A stretch of 60,505 nt of DNA, from assembly GCA_944322975.1 (NCBI GenBank), contig CALUQS010000018.1, positions 1-60,505 of the forward strand, given 5' to 3'. Under the pieces are notes generated by a model. It did no database searches. It worked only from the letters and a program-made list of their open reading frames with translations, and was not told the DNA's origin. The stretch comes from Candidatus Gastranaerophilales bacterium. GTDB taxonomy: Bacteria; Cyanobacteriota; Vampirovibrionia; Gastranaerophilales; Gastranaerophilaceae. Position numbers and translations under genes: made by a program. Positions 19,424 to 29,154 of the stretch are shown here, piece by piece. Position 1 is the stretch's first letter. Each line of letters starts with the position of its first letter.

Positions 19424-20100
19424 TTGATTGTTATGGTTTCTCCGGGTCTCATTATTGTACACTTTTTGCCAAGCATTTCTATTTTAGTTTTAAAATCGTT
19501 TGTGTCAGCCTTGATTAAATCAAAAGTGTCATAATGCATAGGTATAACATGTTTTGCCTCAAGCCATTTTGCCGCAGTTATTGCTTCATCAATATCCATT
19601 GTGTAATTTGAACCGACAGGCAAAAGTGCAATATCAGGTTTGTAAATTTCACCGGCTGTTTTCATTTCGCAATTAAGACAGGTATCGCCGGCATGATATA
19701 TTTTTACGCCGTCTATTTCAAACAAAATTGCAGCCGGCATGCCTGCATACCCCCCCTCTGGAGTAGAACTGCTGTGAAAAGCAGGAAGAAATCTTGCACT
19801 GCCCCACGGGAATTTGATTTTTCCGCCCATATTCACGCCGTGAGCTTTTGCACCTTTGCTCATACAGTAGTTGGCAAGTTCAAAAACAGCGAAAACAGAA
19901 GCATTAAACTCTTTTGAAAACGGAATTGCATCCCCTAGATGATCTGAGTGACCGTGGGTTACAAAAATATCAGTAATTTTTGCGCTATTGATATCAAAAA
20001 CAGATTTAGGATTACCTGAAATAAACGGATCAATCAAAATGCCGGCTTGAGAATTACTGATATAAAACGCGCTGTGACCGATATATTGTAGTGCTAACAT
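19420..20100 (-). CDS. UlaG-type metal-dependent hydrolase (MBL fold)
   Basis: 226 aa from ATG 20100, which follows AGAGGA; the longer frame has no such site. THGHSDH at 48-54 is the HxHxDH metal site, with HAGDT and the late VIPMHYDTFD giving further metal ligands. This is the UPF0173/YtkL-type branch of the metallo-beta-lactamase fold. The substrate is not predictable. First gene of a unit with DUF3326 and a pilin-like protein, divergent from the HD-GYP gene. Confidence 0.88.
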   Translation of the reverse strand: MLALQYIGHSAFYISNSQAGILIDPFISGNPKSVFDINSAKITDIFVTHGHSDHLGDAIPFSKEFNASVFAVFELANYCMSKGAKAHGVNMGGKIKFPWGSARFLPAFHSSSTPEGGYAGMPAAILFEIDGVKIYHAGDTCLNCEMKTAGEIYKPDIALLPVGSNYTMDIDEAITAAKWLEAKHVIPMHYDTFDLIKADTNDFKTKIEMLGKKCTIMRPGETITIK

Positions 20101-20177
20101 TACAATTTTCCTCTTTTTATTCAACTAAACATAGTTTATATTATACCAATAATTCTTAAATTCATATAAACAAATTG

Positions 20178-20207
20178 TTGGCAAAAAGCATATTATATGC
20201 ATATAAT
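20178..20207 (+). promoter_or_regulatory. Promoter for the HD-GYP gene; leaderless arrangement
   Basis: TTGGCA (20178-20183), 18-bp spacer, TATAAT (20202-20207), then 6 nt and ATG 20214. The spacer holds the inverted repeat GCATAT-T-ATATGC (20188-20200), a possible operator. Confidence 0.65.
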
Positions 20208-20213
20208 CTTATT

Positions 20214-21233
20214 ATGGAAAAGATTGAGGTAGAAGAATTAGTAAAATTTAAAATGCTCCCCTTTGACCTTTATAACGATAACGGGGACAAACTTGTAAAT
20301 GCCGGCGAAATACTGACTTCAGGGAAACTTTTGCAAATCAGTCAGTATGAAAATTTGTATAAAGACACACCAAAATCACCAAAAACAACACAAAAAAACA
20401 ACAAACCCCGAAATAAAAAAGCAAATGAAAACGATGAAATAATAGACGGATCTGATTCTTTTGAAAAAGAAAAACCCAAAGAAATTATTTTTGATAAAAC
20501 CGTCAATCGTAAATCAAAAATCAAAGCCCAGGCTCAAGTTGATATGAAATCATATTTTGCCACGACAATGTTTGCAATGCAGGAAAATTCCAAACAGGAT
20601 GCAATACAAATGATAGGAGAAATCAAAGACAAAATCCTTGATGATGTACACGCTGTCCTGCCTGATGTAAAATACTGTTCGCAATTAAAACTATTGGGCA
20701 ACTATTATGACTGCCACTCACTTAATACCGCCATACTGGTTACAGCTCTCGGTTATAAACTAAACCTTGATGAAGATTACATTGAAAAGCTTGCAAAAGC
20801 CGCTTTGCTGCATGACATAGGTATGTTAAAACTGCCAAAAGAAATTCTTGAAAAAACAGTACTTTCTCAACAGGATAACAAAATTTTTCAAACTCACACG
20901 CAAATAGGATACAAAATTCTAAAACAAGAAATGGGTATGCCGGAAGATATCTGTCTGGTTGCTCTTGAACACCACGAAAACAACGACGGCTCAGGTTATC
21001 CTTTTAAATTGTCCGGAGAACAAATTAGCGAAATGGCCAGAATGGTTGGCCTATGCAGCTTTTTCGATGATTTGACCTCAAACCGAACCCCGACAAGAAT
21101 AAAAAATACAAAAGAAGCACTTCGGGTTATGCTGGAGGTAGGCTCTAAAAAATTCACCCCCCAGCTTTTATACCAGTTTGTCAACATGTACAATTATAAC
21201 GATTTAGAATCTTACGAAGAAATGGCTCAATAA
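20214..21233 (+). CDS. HD-GYP domain protein (cyclic-di-GMP phosphodiesterase type)
   Basis: 339 aa from ATG 20214. Residues 1-60 are an unrecognised N-terminal domain and 60-115 a charged linker (KPRNKKANENDE). The HD-GYP domain follows with LHDIGMLKLPKEI and the family hallmark HHENNDGSGYP. Such enzymes hydrolyse c-di-GMP and regulate motility, pili or biofilm. The key metal residues are present, so activity is likely. No receiver or membrane domain is visible, so the input is unclear. The stop overlaps the trmFO start by 1 bp (TAATG). Confidence 0.88.
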   Translation: MEKIEVEELVKFKMLPFDLYNDNGDKLVNAGEILTSGKLLQISQYENLYKDTPKSPKTTQKNNKPRNKKANENDEIIDGSDSFEKEKPKEIIFDKTVNRKSKIKAQAQVDMKSYFATTMFAMQENSKQDAIQMIGEIKDKILDDVHAVLPDVKYCSQLKLLGNYYDCHSLNTAILVTALGYKLNLDEDYIEKLAKAALLHDIGMLKLPKEILEKTVLSQQDNKIFQTHTQIGYKILKQEMGMPEDICLVALEHHENNDGSGYPFKLSGEQISEMARMVGLCSFFDDLTSNRTPTRIKNTKEALRVMLEVGSKKFTPQLLYQFVNMYNYNDLESYEEMAQ

Positions 21234-22555
21234 TGAAAGACATCAAAGTAAATGTTATAGGAGCCGGTCTGGCGGGGAGTGAAGCTGCTTTGCAGCTTGC
21301 AAAAGAAGGTATTGATGTTAATTTGTATGAAATGCGTCCACTGAAAAACACAGGTGCACACGTTACAGATAAGCCGGCAGAGTTTGTTTGCAGCAATAGT
21401 CTTGGTTCCAATGATGTTACAAACGCAAGCGGTCTTTTAAAACATGAGATGTCAATATTAGGTTCTTTTCTTATTAATATTGCAAAAGAATCACAGGTTC
21501 CGGCCGGTAATGCGCTTGCTATAGACAGAACCTTATTTTCGCAAAAAGTTGAAGATTTGATTAAACAAAACGGAAAAATAAATATAATAAGAGAAGAAAT
21601 CCTAACAATACCGTCAGATATACCGACAATTATTGCATCCGGTCCGCTAACTTCCGACCCGCTTGCTGAAGATATAAAACGTTTCACGGGCGAAGAACAT
21701 TTGCATTTTTTTGATGCTATTGCCCCGATTGTAGAAAAAGATTCAATTAATTTTGACAGGGCTTTTTACGCAAGCCGTTACGACAAAGGAGAGGCATCTT
21801 ATATTAATTGTCCCTTGAATAAACAGGAATATGAAAAGTTCTACGAAATTTTAATTAACTCACCCAAAATAGAACTTAAAGAATTTGAAAAAAATGCAGC
21901 ATTTTTTGAATCCTGTCTTCCGATAGAAGTTTTGGCGTCACGTGGTGTTGATACACTAAGATTTGGTCCGATGAAACCTGTTGGTCTTGTTGACAAAAGA
22001 ACAGGCATTGAAAATTATGCTGTTGTTCAATTAAGACAGGACAATGTCTCTGCAACTATGTATAATCTTGTAGGGTTCCAGACAAATCTCAAATGGGGGG
22101 CGCAAAAAGAACTTTTGCACTCCATACCCGGACTGGAAAACGCAAACATACTAAGATATGGCGTGATGCATAGAAACACATTTATTAACAGTCCGGCTGT
22201 GCTGGAGCCGTCTTTGCAATGCAAAAAGAGAAAAGATTTATTCTTTGCCGGACAAATAACGGGAACTGAAGGCTATACAGAATCAATAGCGTCAGGAATG
22301 CTTGCAGGAATAAATATGGCGAAATATCTAAAAAACGAAGACTTGATGATATTACCGGATATTACAATGCTGGGTGCTTTGCTTAAATATATTACTCACA
22401 GCAATCAAAAAAATCTTCATCCAATAAACTCTAACTGGGGTATTGTGGCAGAGCTTGATGTCAACAAAAAAATGAGAAAAAACAAAAAACTCAAAAATCA
22501 AATGCTTGCAGAACGCTCGTTAAATTATCTTAATTCGATTTTCCACGTTAATTAA
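21233..22555 (+). CDS. trmFO: Folate-dependent tRNA (uracil-54-C5)-methyltransferase TrmFO
   Basis: 440 aa. It makes m5U54 in the tRNA T-loop using methylenetetrahydrofolate and FADH2. GAGLAGSE at 10-17 binds FAD; YEMRPLKNTGAHVTD, FVCSNSLGSN with the catalytic-region cysteine, and GYTESIASGMLAG near the C-terminus are family hallmarks. Length is normal. Coupled to the HD-GYP gene upstream by a TAATG overlap. Confidence 0.97.
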   Translation: MKDIKVNVIGAGLAGSEAALQLAKEGIDVNLYEMRPLKNTGAHVTDKPAEFVCSNSLGSNDVTNASGLLKHEMSILGSFLINIAKESQVPAGNALAIDRTLFSQKVEDLIKQNGKINIIREEILTIPSDIPTIIASGPLTSDPLAEDIKRFTGEEHLHFFDAIAPIVEKDSINFDRAFYASRYDKGEASYINCPLNKQEYEKFYEILINSPKIELKEFEKNAAFFESCLPIEVLASRGVDTLRFGPMKPVGLVDKRTGIENYAVVQLRQDNVSATMYNLVGFQTNLKWGAQKELLHSIPGLENANILRYGVMHRNTFINSPAVLEPSLQCKKRKDLFFAGQITGTEGYTESIASGMLAGINMAKYLKNEDLMILPDITMLGALLKYITHSNQKNLHPINSNWGIVAELDVNKKMRKNKKLKNQMLAERSLNYLNSIFHVN

Positions 22556-22610
22556 AAAACTAATGCACTTATTTATATGTAGAGTGTATAAAATAATTAC
22601 TGGTTAGTTC

Positions 22611-22629
22611 TATACTGTTATAGTATAAT
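22611..22629 (+). promoter_or_regulatory. -10 box with overlapping inverted repeat before nadK
   Basis: TATAAT (22624-22629) stands 6 nt before ATG 22636. The inverted repeat TATACT-N5-AGTATA (22611-22627) overlaps it. No good -35 is seen. Likely a leaderless promoter with an operator-like site. Confidence 0.5.
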
Positions 22630-22635
22630 TAATTT

Positions 22636-23466
22636 ATGGAAATGCTGTCATTTAAAAACATATCTATTGTTTATAATGAAGATGTAGAAGAATCACTTGC
22701 CGTTGCAAAGCAAACCCGTGAGTGTCTGGCATTGCACGGTCTGGAGTCGCAAATAAACCCGTCAACAACATACGATGACAGTGCTACTCTTGTGATAACA
22801 ATAGGCGGGGATGGTACTCTGCTTAAGGCAGCACGCTTTTATGCGCCCAAAAATGTACCAATACTCGGTATAAATCTTGGCAGACTCGGTTTTTTAGCGC
22901 AGGCGAATATTGACGAAATAGAAACCTCGATAAAAAAGCTAGTTCAAAATGAATACAGAATAGAAAGCAGAATGATGCTTTCCGCATATTGTAACAATGT
23001 TTTGGCGCTAAATGACATTGTTATCAAAGGGGACACTTTTTCAAGAACATCAAAACTCTTTTTGTACATAAACGGGAAAGTAGTCTGTGACTATCTTGCT
23101 GACGGGATAATTATTTCAACCCCTACAGGTTCTACAGCTTACACTCTTTCTGCCGGAGGACCCGTACTTGTTCCGGGGCTTGATGCAATAGTTATTGTAC
23201 CTATTTGCGCCCATACCCTCACAGCAAGACCCCTTGTTATTCCGGCCGGCGAAGAAATAAAAATAACAAGCTGCAATACCTGCAGCCGGCTGAAAATGTC
23301 TGCTGACGGACAGGATACTATTGATATCTCCTCCGACGACTGTATTGTCATAAAAAAGAGCAATACTCAGGCAAAACTTGTAATTTTACAAAAAGCTAAC
23401 AATGATTTTTATTCTATATTAAGACAAAAGCTGCAATGGGGTGTAGCACCGGAGCGTCAGGTATGA
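22636..23466 (+). CDS. nadK: NAD kinase
   Basis: 276 aa. It phosphorylates NAD to NADP. GGDGT at 57-61 is the catalytic/ATP motif; NLGRLGFLA, the NE-like region LNDIVIKGD, and STPTGSTAYTLSAGGP follow in family order. Start is ATG 22636 or 22642. The stop overlaps recN by 4 bp (ATGA), a nadK-recN pairing found in many bacteria. Confidence 0.95.
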   Translation: MEMLSFKNISIVYNEDVEESLAVAKQTRECLALHGLESQINPSTTYDDSATLVITIGGDGTLLKAARFYAPKNVPILGINLGRLGFLAQANIDEIETSIKKLVQNEYRIESRMMLSAYCNNVLALNDIVIKGDTFSRTSKLFLYINGKVVCDYLADGIIISTPTGSTAYTLSAGGPVLVPGLDAIVIVPICAHTLTARPLVIPAGEEIKITSCNTCSRLKMSADGQDTIDISSDDCIVIKKSNTQAKLVILQKANNDFYSILRQKLQWGVAPERQV

Positions 23467-25115
23467 TAAAAACATTACGCATCAAAGATTTTATTATCAT
23501 AGACGAGCTGGAAATAGAATTTGGCAGCGGATTTAATGTCATAACCGGAGAAACCGGCGCCGGCAAAAGTATAATGATTAACGCTATAGATCTTGCTTTC
23601 GGTGCACGTGCAAGTAAAGAGCTTGTTAAAACCGGAAAAACAAAAGCAGTTATTGAACTTACGCTTAATCTTAAAGAATCGTTGCCCCAAAATATTATAG
23701 ATGACTACGCAATAGAAGACTATGGCAACGAGCTGATTATCTCAAGAGAAATAACAGAATCCGGCTCCCGCTCACGTGTCAACGGGGCACTTGTTACCCA
23801 AGACTTGATAAAAACACTGAGAGAAATGCTTATTGATATACACAGTCAACATATGACTTATACGTATATTCAACCAAAACATCACATAAAACTGTTAGAC
23901 AGCTACGGTGACGAAAACCACAAAACAGCTCTTGAACATTACAGGGATTTATACAGAACATACACACAGGTAGTAAAAAAACTGGAAGAGCTTAGTAACA
24001 AATCCCAGCTGGATGAACAACAGATTGAGTTTTTAAAATTTCAGATTGACGAAATTGAATCAGCACAAATAGAAGATTTAGAAGAAGATAAAAAACTGGA
24101 AGAAGAATTGAATGTTCTTGCTAATGCGGAAAAATTAAAAGAGCTAACCTATTGCGCATACTGGACTTTATACGGTGATGACGGATGTATTTTAGACGCA
24201 CTGGGTAAAGTCAAAGCCAATGTATCTAAGGCAGCAGAAACAGACAACGCGCTTTGTGATTACGAAAGCGATTTAATCAATGCACAAGAAACTCTAAGGG
24301 AAATTTCTTCAAACCTGCGAAATTATGCCGAATCAATGGAGCTTGATGAACAGCGAATGGATGAAGTTACCCAGAGAATCGATGTGCTTGAAAAACTAAA
24401 ACGTAAATATGGTTCAACATTGGAACATGTAATGGAATCTTATGAAAAATTCACAAAAGAATATAATTCTATTGAATTTTCACAGGATGAAATAAATGAC
24501 CTAGAACAACAAAAGCTGGAACTGCTTGAAAAAATGAAATCTGCGACAGCTGTTTTGACCTCCTCCAGAAAACAACTTTCAGAGCATTTGGGTTCTGTTA
24601 TGACAAAGCAGCTGGAAAAACTGGATATGCCGAAAGTCAGATTCGAAATAAGCATAACTCCTTGCGATTATTGCCTCAACGGATGTGATAACGTAGAATT
24701 TTTAATTTCAACTAATGTCTCGGAAGAACCGAAACCGCTGGCTAAAATAGCCTCGGGTGGAGAAATTTCACGTGTAATGCTTGCGATAAAGACAATCTTT
24801 GCAAAAGCAGACAATATAGACACAATCATCTTTGACGAAATCGATACGGGAATTTCCGGCAATGCCTGTCAGGCAGTTGCACAGACAATTTCAGAGCTTG
24901 CAAAATCACACCAGATTATCTCAATTACCCACCAGCCCATCATTGCCGCAAAATCCGATCGCCATTTTTATGTCGCAAAAACACAGGATGAACAAACAAC
25001 AGTAAAAGTATACAATCTAAATGAAGAAAATAAAATTAAAGCTATAGCAATGCTTGCTGCAGGTGAGATTACAGAAGACTCGATAAAATTTGCAAAACAA
25101 TTAATAAACGGTTAA
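23463..25115 (+). CDS. recN: DNA repair protein RecN
   Basis: 550 aa from ATG 23463 (MIKTLRIKDF), which overlaps nadK as ATGA. SMC-like repair ATPase: Walker A GETGAGKS at 29-36, long coiled coils about 150-370, signature KIASGGEISRVMLA and Walker B IIFDEIDTGISG. It acts early in double-strand break repair. Length is normal. Confidence 0.96.
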   Translation: MIKTLRIKDFIIIDELEIEFGSGFNVITGETGAGKSIMINAIDLAFGARASKELVKTGKTKAVIELTLNLKESLPQNIIDDYAIEDYGNELIISREITESGSRSRVNGALVTQDLIKTLREMLIDIHSQHMTYTYIQPKHHIKLLDSYGDENHKTALEHYRDLYRTYTQVVKKLEELSNKSQLDEQQIEFLKFQIDEIESAQIEDLEEDKKLEEELNVLANAEKLKELTYCAYWTLYGDDGCILDALGKVKANVSKAAETDNALCDYESDLINAQETLREISSNLRNYAESMELDEQRMDEVTQRIDVLEKLKRKYGSTLEHVMESYEKFTKEYNSIEFSQDEINDLEQQKLELLEKMKSATAVLTSSRKQLSEHLGSVMTKQLEKLDMPKVRFEISITPCDYCLNGCDNVEFLISTNVSEEPKPLAKIASGGEISRVMLAIKTIFAKADNIDTIIFDEIDTGISGNACQAVAQTISELAKSHQIISITHQPIIAAKSDRHFYVAKTQDEQTTVKVYNLNEENKIKAIAMLAAGEITEDSIKFAKQLING

Positions 25116-25156
25116 TATATATATAAATTACTGCGTCACAACATGGGGTTATTAAA

Positions 25157-25333
25157 ATGAAATCCGAACACTTGATTTTTCTTTATGTAATTGCGGTTTT
25201 GTTATATTCAGGCATGCAAATTTTTCATATTCATTTAAGAGTGTTAGACAGTTTTTTTATTATGCTGTGCGGATTGTGTGTGATTGTTTCTCTTGTTTCG
25301 ATTGTAAAAATTCTTGCTGATAACAGAGAATAA
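25157..25333 (+). CDS. Small two-helix membrane protein
   Basis: 58 aa, starting at ATG 25157 after GGGG. Two hydrophobic segments (LIFLYVIAVLLYSGM and SFFIMLCGLCVIVSLVSIV) are joined by a short polar loop (QIFHIHLRVLD). No family recognised. It lies 41 bp after recN and could be cotranscribed. Codon choice looks like the neighbours. Evidence is an intact frame, an RBS-like site and membrane-protein composition only. Confidence 0.5.
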   Translation: MKSEHLIFLYVIAVLLYSGMQIFHIHLRVLDSFFIMLCGLCVIVSLVSIVKILADNRE

Positions 25334-25629
25334 CTAATCGAAATAAGGTCTTGCATTAAATTAAACAAAACAAACATACGTTTTGTCCTTTTGTCTTGCC
25401 TTTATGGCGGTTATACTTTTTGGATATTTGTAAAATAATTTTTAAAAATCGAAAAATATTTTTTGTTTATGTTATTATTGTCTTTGCTAATTACTGCACT
25501 CAGTATTAAATTTTGTAAAATTTCATTCTTTCATAATCTAATGAGATAGCAAGATTTATTTTTAGGGATTTTACAATATATAAAACTGCAAAAAAACAAG
25601 AGAAAGTATATTAATAAGGGGAAATATCC

Positions 25630-28017
25630 ATGGCATCAGTCACTCAGGTATCGCCGTTCATTTTGGACTCTAAAAATTATTTAAAACAACCACAAGCACA
25701 GCCGCTAAATAAAAATTCGGTTAAGTTAAATGTATCAAATCCTAATCTTTTGGAAAATTTTCTTGATTTGATGGCAAATAATAACAAATCCGTAATTTCC
25801 TTCGGCTATTCTCAAACAAAACACGGAACCGACGACAAAGAGTTTGTTCCCTATATTCCGATGAGTGAAACTCTTGTAAAACCATACGGACAGGATTTTG
25901 ATGTAACGGTGTTTGCGCCTACGTTATCTGATTATGCCAAAAGCAAAATATACAACGAATCCGCTTCAAGAATAAATGCAAACCGCCAGTGGCCTAAAAT
26001 AGAAAATATCAATGCCTGGATGGTTACAGCGGAAACAGAAGAATTCAAATCCGACGGAGGTCTTGGTAAAGTTGCGGCTGATTTGCCTAACAGTTTTAAC
26101 AAAAAATTTAATACAGACAAAGATAACTATATGTCCGTAATCACTCCAATGTATGTTAACGGAAAAGAATACAAACTCGAGTATGATTCCGCTACTGACA
26201 AGTATGTATATCACTACGGCAAACGCGGGGATAAACAAATAGACGTTGAATATAAAGGCAAAATAAATGTTCCGATATACGTCGGAGCTCCGCACAATAC
26301 CAGACTTAAAGACATTGATGTAAGAATATTTACAACACAGTTAAAAACCGACAAACCAAAACCAACACCATATATCTTTTTAGAAATTCCGCAATACGGA
26401 CACGATGCAAACAATAATGACACTAACTTTAACCAGTTTTTCAACATAAAAGACAGGGATGAACACGCTACGAACAATAACACACCTTATGCTAACACAG
26501 AGTTTTCCGACCCTGTTTTTCGTATGGCGTTTTTCTCAAAAAGTGTTTACGAACTTATGAAAAGCATAAAAGAAGGTGATTTTAAAGGTTTTGATTCTCC
26601 GAATGTCGTATTGCTAAACGACTGGCATGCCGGTTCGCTTGCAGCAATGATGCATTATACAGCTAATGCAGAGGCTGACACCGGTGCAATTTCTAAAGAA
26701 ACAGGCAGATACTTTGACGAAACTCCTACAATATATATTGTCCACAACTGTGAACATCAGGGTGCGTCAGACGGAAACGACATTTTAAGAACCAATGTTT
26801 TTGCTACCCTGTTCGGCGCTTACGGGGCTGATATTGTGCCCAATGCAAAGAGCTGGGATGAAGCATTTAAAGAAGATAAAAACGCTCTTATGCGATACAC
26901 AAACTTTAACTCCGCAAAAACAGGCTTGTCTCTGGTTGACAGGGTTGTTCCTGTTTCAGACAATTATGCACAGGAGCTTATTCACTCAAATACCAAAGCA
27001 AACGGTATGATGGACTTGATGAAGGCTCGTTTTTACGGACACGGACACACATTAACTCCTATAACAAACGGATATTCAAAATCTCTGGTTGTACCTAATT
27101 TAAAGAATATGGAAAAACTCGCCTCAGCAACAATAAATGATACCAAAGGCAAGGATTTGCCGGAGCTTGATTTTTCAAACTTTAAACTTCTGCCATATGA
27201 TGAAAACTCGCTTGATATCAAGGTTCAAAACAAAAACGCAATAATGAATGTGTTCAAACAACTTATCCAAAGAGAAAGACAGCTGGGGTATAAAGAAACA
27301 CCTGAGCATAGAAAGTATATGATATTTGAAGCCGACAGAACAAATATCAAAGAAGATGACTTTTCAAACACTCCTGTTATAGCTTATGCGGGAAGGGTTG
27401 ACCCTCAAAAAGGGGTGGATTCTATCTTCAAAGAAGCCATGTGGAAATTTGCCGAGCATAACAAAAACACTCCTGAAGAAAAGCTGCCTGTGTTCATAAT
27501 CGGCGGTATAATTTCGCAAAAAGGAACCTATGACAAACTGAAAGAATTTAAACATTATATGACGGAATTTTATCCTAATATAGGTAAACGCATTATTCTT
27601 ATCAACGGTTTTGTCAATACCCATCTTGTTGCCACGGCCGCAGATATGTTCCTTGTTCCGTCAGTATTTGAACCCTGCGGTTTGACACAAATAGAGGCTA
27701 TGGGTAAAGGAGCACTGCCTCTTGCTACCTCAACAGGCGGGCTTGTTGATACAATTAAAGACGGCATCGACGGATTCAGAACAAAAGCCTTCTATGATGA
27801 ATCAGGCGATAAAAAACTGATTTACGGCGGCGGATACTCAAACAACAATGATGCCTTCCTTGAAGTTATAGAAAGAGCACTTGATACTTATTACAATAAG
27901 CCTGATAAATTCAGACAAATGCAAAAAACAGCCATGCAAAACGACTTTAGCTGGGAATGCAAAGGCGGGGCTCTGGACAAGTATATTAACCTGATGAAAA
28001 CAGGGCGTACTTCGTAA
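25630..28017 (+). CDS. Glycogen/starch synthase-like GT5 glycosyltransferase with extended N-terminus
   Basis: 795 aa, far longer than bacterial GlgA (about 480). Residues 1-125 are an extension with ISFG at 56-59. The GT-B core starts at AWMVTAETEEFK; K140-SDGGLGKV replaces the usual K-T-G-G-L-G-D-V ADP-glucose motif. NDWHAGSLAAM, the YAGRVDPQKG hinge, and E681-x7-E689 in EPCGLTQIEAMG are present, so catalysis is likely. Long insertions occur around 190-250 and 480-540. RBS AAGGGGA. It stands alone, with no other glycogen genes nearby. The donor may be ADP- or UDP-glucose. Confidence 0.85.
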   Translation: MASVTQVSPFILDSKNYLKQPQAQPLNKNSVKLNVSNPNLLENFLDLMANNNKSVISFGYSQTKHGTDDKEFVPYIPMSETLVKPYGQDFDVTVFAPTLSDYAKSKIYNESASRINANRQWPKIENINAWMVTAETEEFKSDGGLGKVAADLPNSFNKKFNTDKDNYMSVITPMYVNGKEYKLEYDSATDKYVYHYGKRGDKQIDVEYKGKINVPIYVGAPHNTRLKDIDVRIFTTQLKTDKPKPTPYIFLEIPQYGHDANNNDTNFNQFFNIKDRDEHATNNNTPYANTEFSDPVFRMAFFSKSVYELMKSIKEGDFKGFDSPNVVLLNDWHAGSLAAMMHYTANAEADTGAISKETGRYFDETPTIYIVHNCEHQGASDGNDILRTNVFATLFGAYGADIVPNAKSWDEAFKEDKNALMRYTNFNSAKTGLSLVDRVVPVSDNYAQELIHSNTKANGMMDLMKARFYGHGHTLTPITNGYSKSLVVPNLKNMEKLASATINDTKGKDLPELDFSNFKLLPYDENSLDIKVQNKNAIMNVFKQLIQRERQLGYKETPEHRKYMIFEADRTNIKEDDFSNTPVIAYAGRVDPQKGVDSIFKEAMWKFAEHNKNTPEEKLPVFIIGGIISQKGTYDKLKEFKHYMTEFYPNIGKRIILINGFVNTHLVATAADMFLVPSVFEPCGLTQIEAMGKGALPLATSTGGLVDTIKDGIDGFRTKAFYDESGDKKLIYGGGYSNNNDAFLEVIERALDTYYNKPDKFRQMQKTAMQNDFSWECKGGALDKYINLMKTGRTS

Positions 28018-28125
28018 AATATTTAAGAAAATCCACGATTGCAGCCAGTGTTATGCACTGTAGTAATTATTATTGTCCGGATTAACAAACCCAACAGGGC
28101 TATTTTAATACCTTGCAGGAAAAAA

Positions 28126-29154
28126 TTATATAACTTTCCAGAAAATATAAATAATATAAATTACATAAAATGCCCCGCAGGTAATTAGAATATGAGGACT
28201 AAAAGCTCTGTCTTTAAACAGATTTATAAATAATATAACAGTAGAAAGATAAACAAGTATAATATTTATAACTGATTCCATACCAAACACCCACGGTGTT
28301 AAAAGAATACCAATGGCTGTAGGTATACAGCTTTGAAATACCATTGCTCCTGTAATGTTTCCAAGAGCAAGTGTGTCTTTGCTCTGGCTTACCCACAAAA
28401 CGCTATTGAATTTTTCGGGCAGTTCTGTCGCTATCGGCGCAAGAATAAGACTTAGCACAAGAGGGTTTATACTGAAAAGTTTTGCAAAGAACTGTATCTG
28501 TCCGACAAACATATGCGCAAAGACAATCAATAAAGAGATTGAGACAATTATTTGAATCCAGACAACCAACTTATTGTATTTTTTTAATATCTTCGTAAAA
28601 AGCAATTCATCAAGTTCTTCTCCTTCCATACCTTCGCAATGGGCACAGTTAAGAGTTCTGAAAACGTATAGTATGTAATACGCAAACAATACTACAGCAC
28701 ATGCAAATTTTGCGTATTTGTATGGAATAAAACCTGCAGCAATAGCTATTGTATAACTTATAAAAAAGAATTTTAAATCACGAAACATAACCTCATAATG
28801 AGCATTCATAGCATGTTCACGTTTACCCATTTTCCAAAAAGCAAGTACAGCAAGACCTGTCACAAACATTGCCAGCGTAGAAAGCAAAAACGGAGCACCG
28901 AGTATTGCGCCTATACCTATTTCTTTGCCTACATTAACATCAGTATGCGCCAGATAAGCCCCAAGTATTGCAACTAGAGGAACAATTGTTTCAGGCAAAG
29001 CCGTTCCGACTGCAGCAAGAATACTTCCTACAGCCCCTTCATTTAGTTTATATAATTTGCCCATATGTTCGACAGCGTTTGTAAAAACAACACAACAGCC
29101 AACTATCAAACATAAATTTAACAGTGTTAAAATTCCGTGAATGATTGCTTCCAT
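28126..29154 (-). CDS. Sodium/calcium exchanger family membrane protein
   Basis: 342 aa, about ten hydrophobic segments. The two alpha-repeats of the CaCA family are visible: AAVGTALPETIVPL near residue 50 and APIATELPEKFNSV near 240, each with the acidic cation ligand. A charged cytoplasmic loop (EGMEGEELDELL) separates the halves. It probably exchanges Ca2+ or another cation for Na+ or H+. RBS AGAGGA precedes ATG 29154. Ion specificity cannot be read from sequence. Confidence 0.87.
   Translation of the reverse strand: MEAIIHGILTLLNLCLIVGCCVVFTNAVEHMGKLYKLNEGAVGSILAAVGTALPETIVPLVAILGAYLAHTDVNVGKEIGIGAILGAPFLLSTLAMFVTGLAVLAFWKMGKREHAMNAHYEVMFRDLKFFFISYTIAIAAGFIPYKYAKFACAVVLFAYYILYVFRTLNCAHCEGMEGEELDELLFTKILKKYNKLVVWIQIIVSISLLIVFAHMFVGQIQFFAKLFSINPLVLSLILAPIATELPEKFNSVLWVSQSKDTLALGNITGAMVFQSCIPTAIGILLTPWVFGMESVINIILVYLSTVILFINLFKDRAFSPHILITCGAFYVIYIIYIFWKVI

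Noticed and set aside
21360-21380. GGCAGAGT inside trmFO as a member of the hairpin family
   Set aside because: The second flank and inverted stem are absent; chance match in coding sequence.
25334-25629. Possible riboswitch in the 296-bp gap before the glycogen-synthase-like gene
   Set aside because: Mostly A/T runs and one short CAAAAC/GTTTTG stem; no known aptamer motif seen.
28036-28056. CAGTG-TTATG-CACTG hairpin after the glycogen-synthase-like gene
   Set aside because: Only 5 bp and no T run; too weak to call a terminator.
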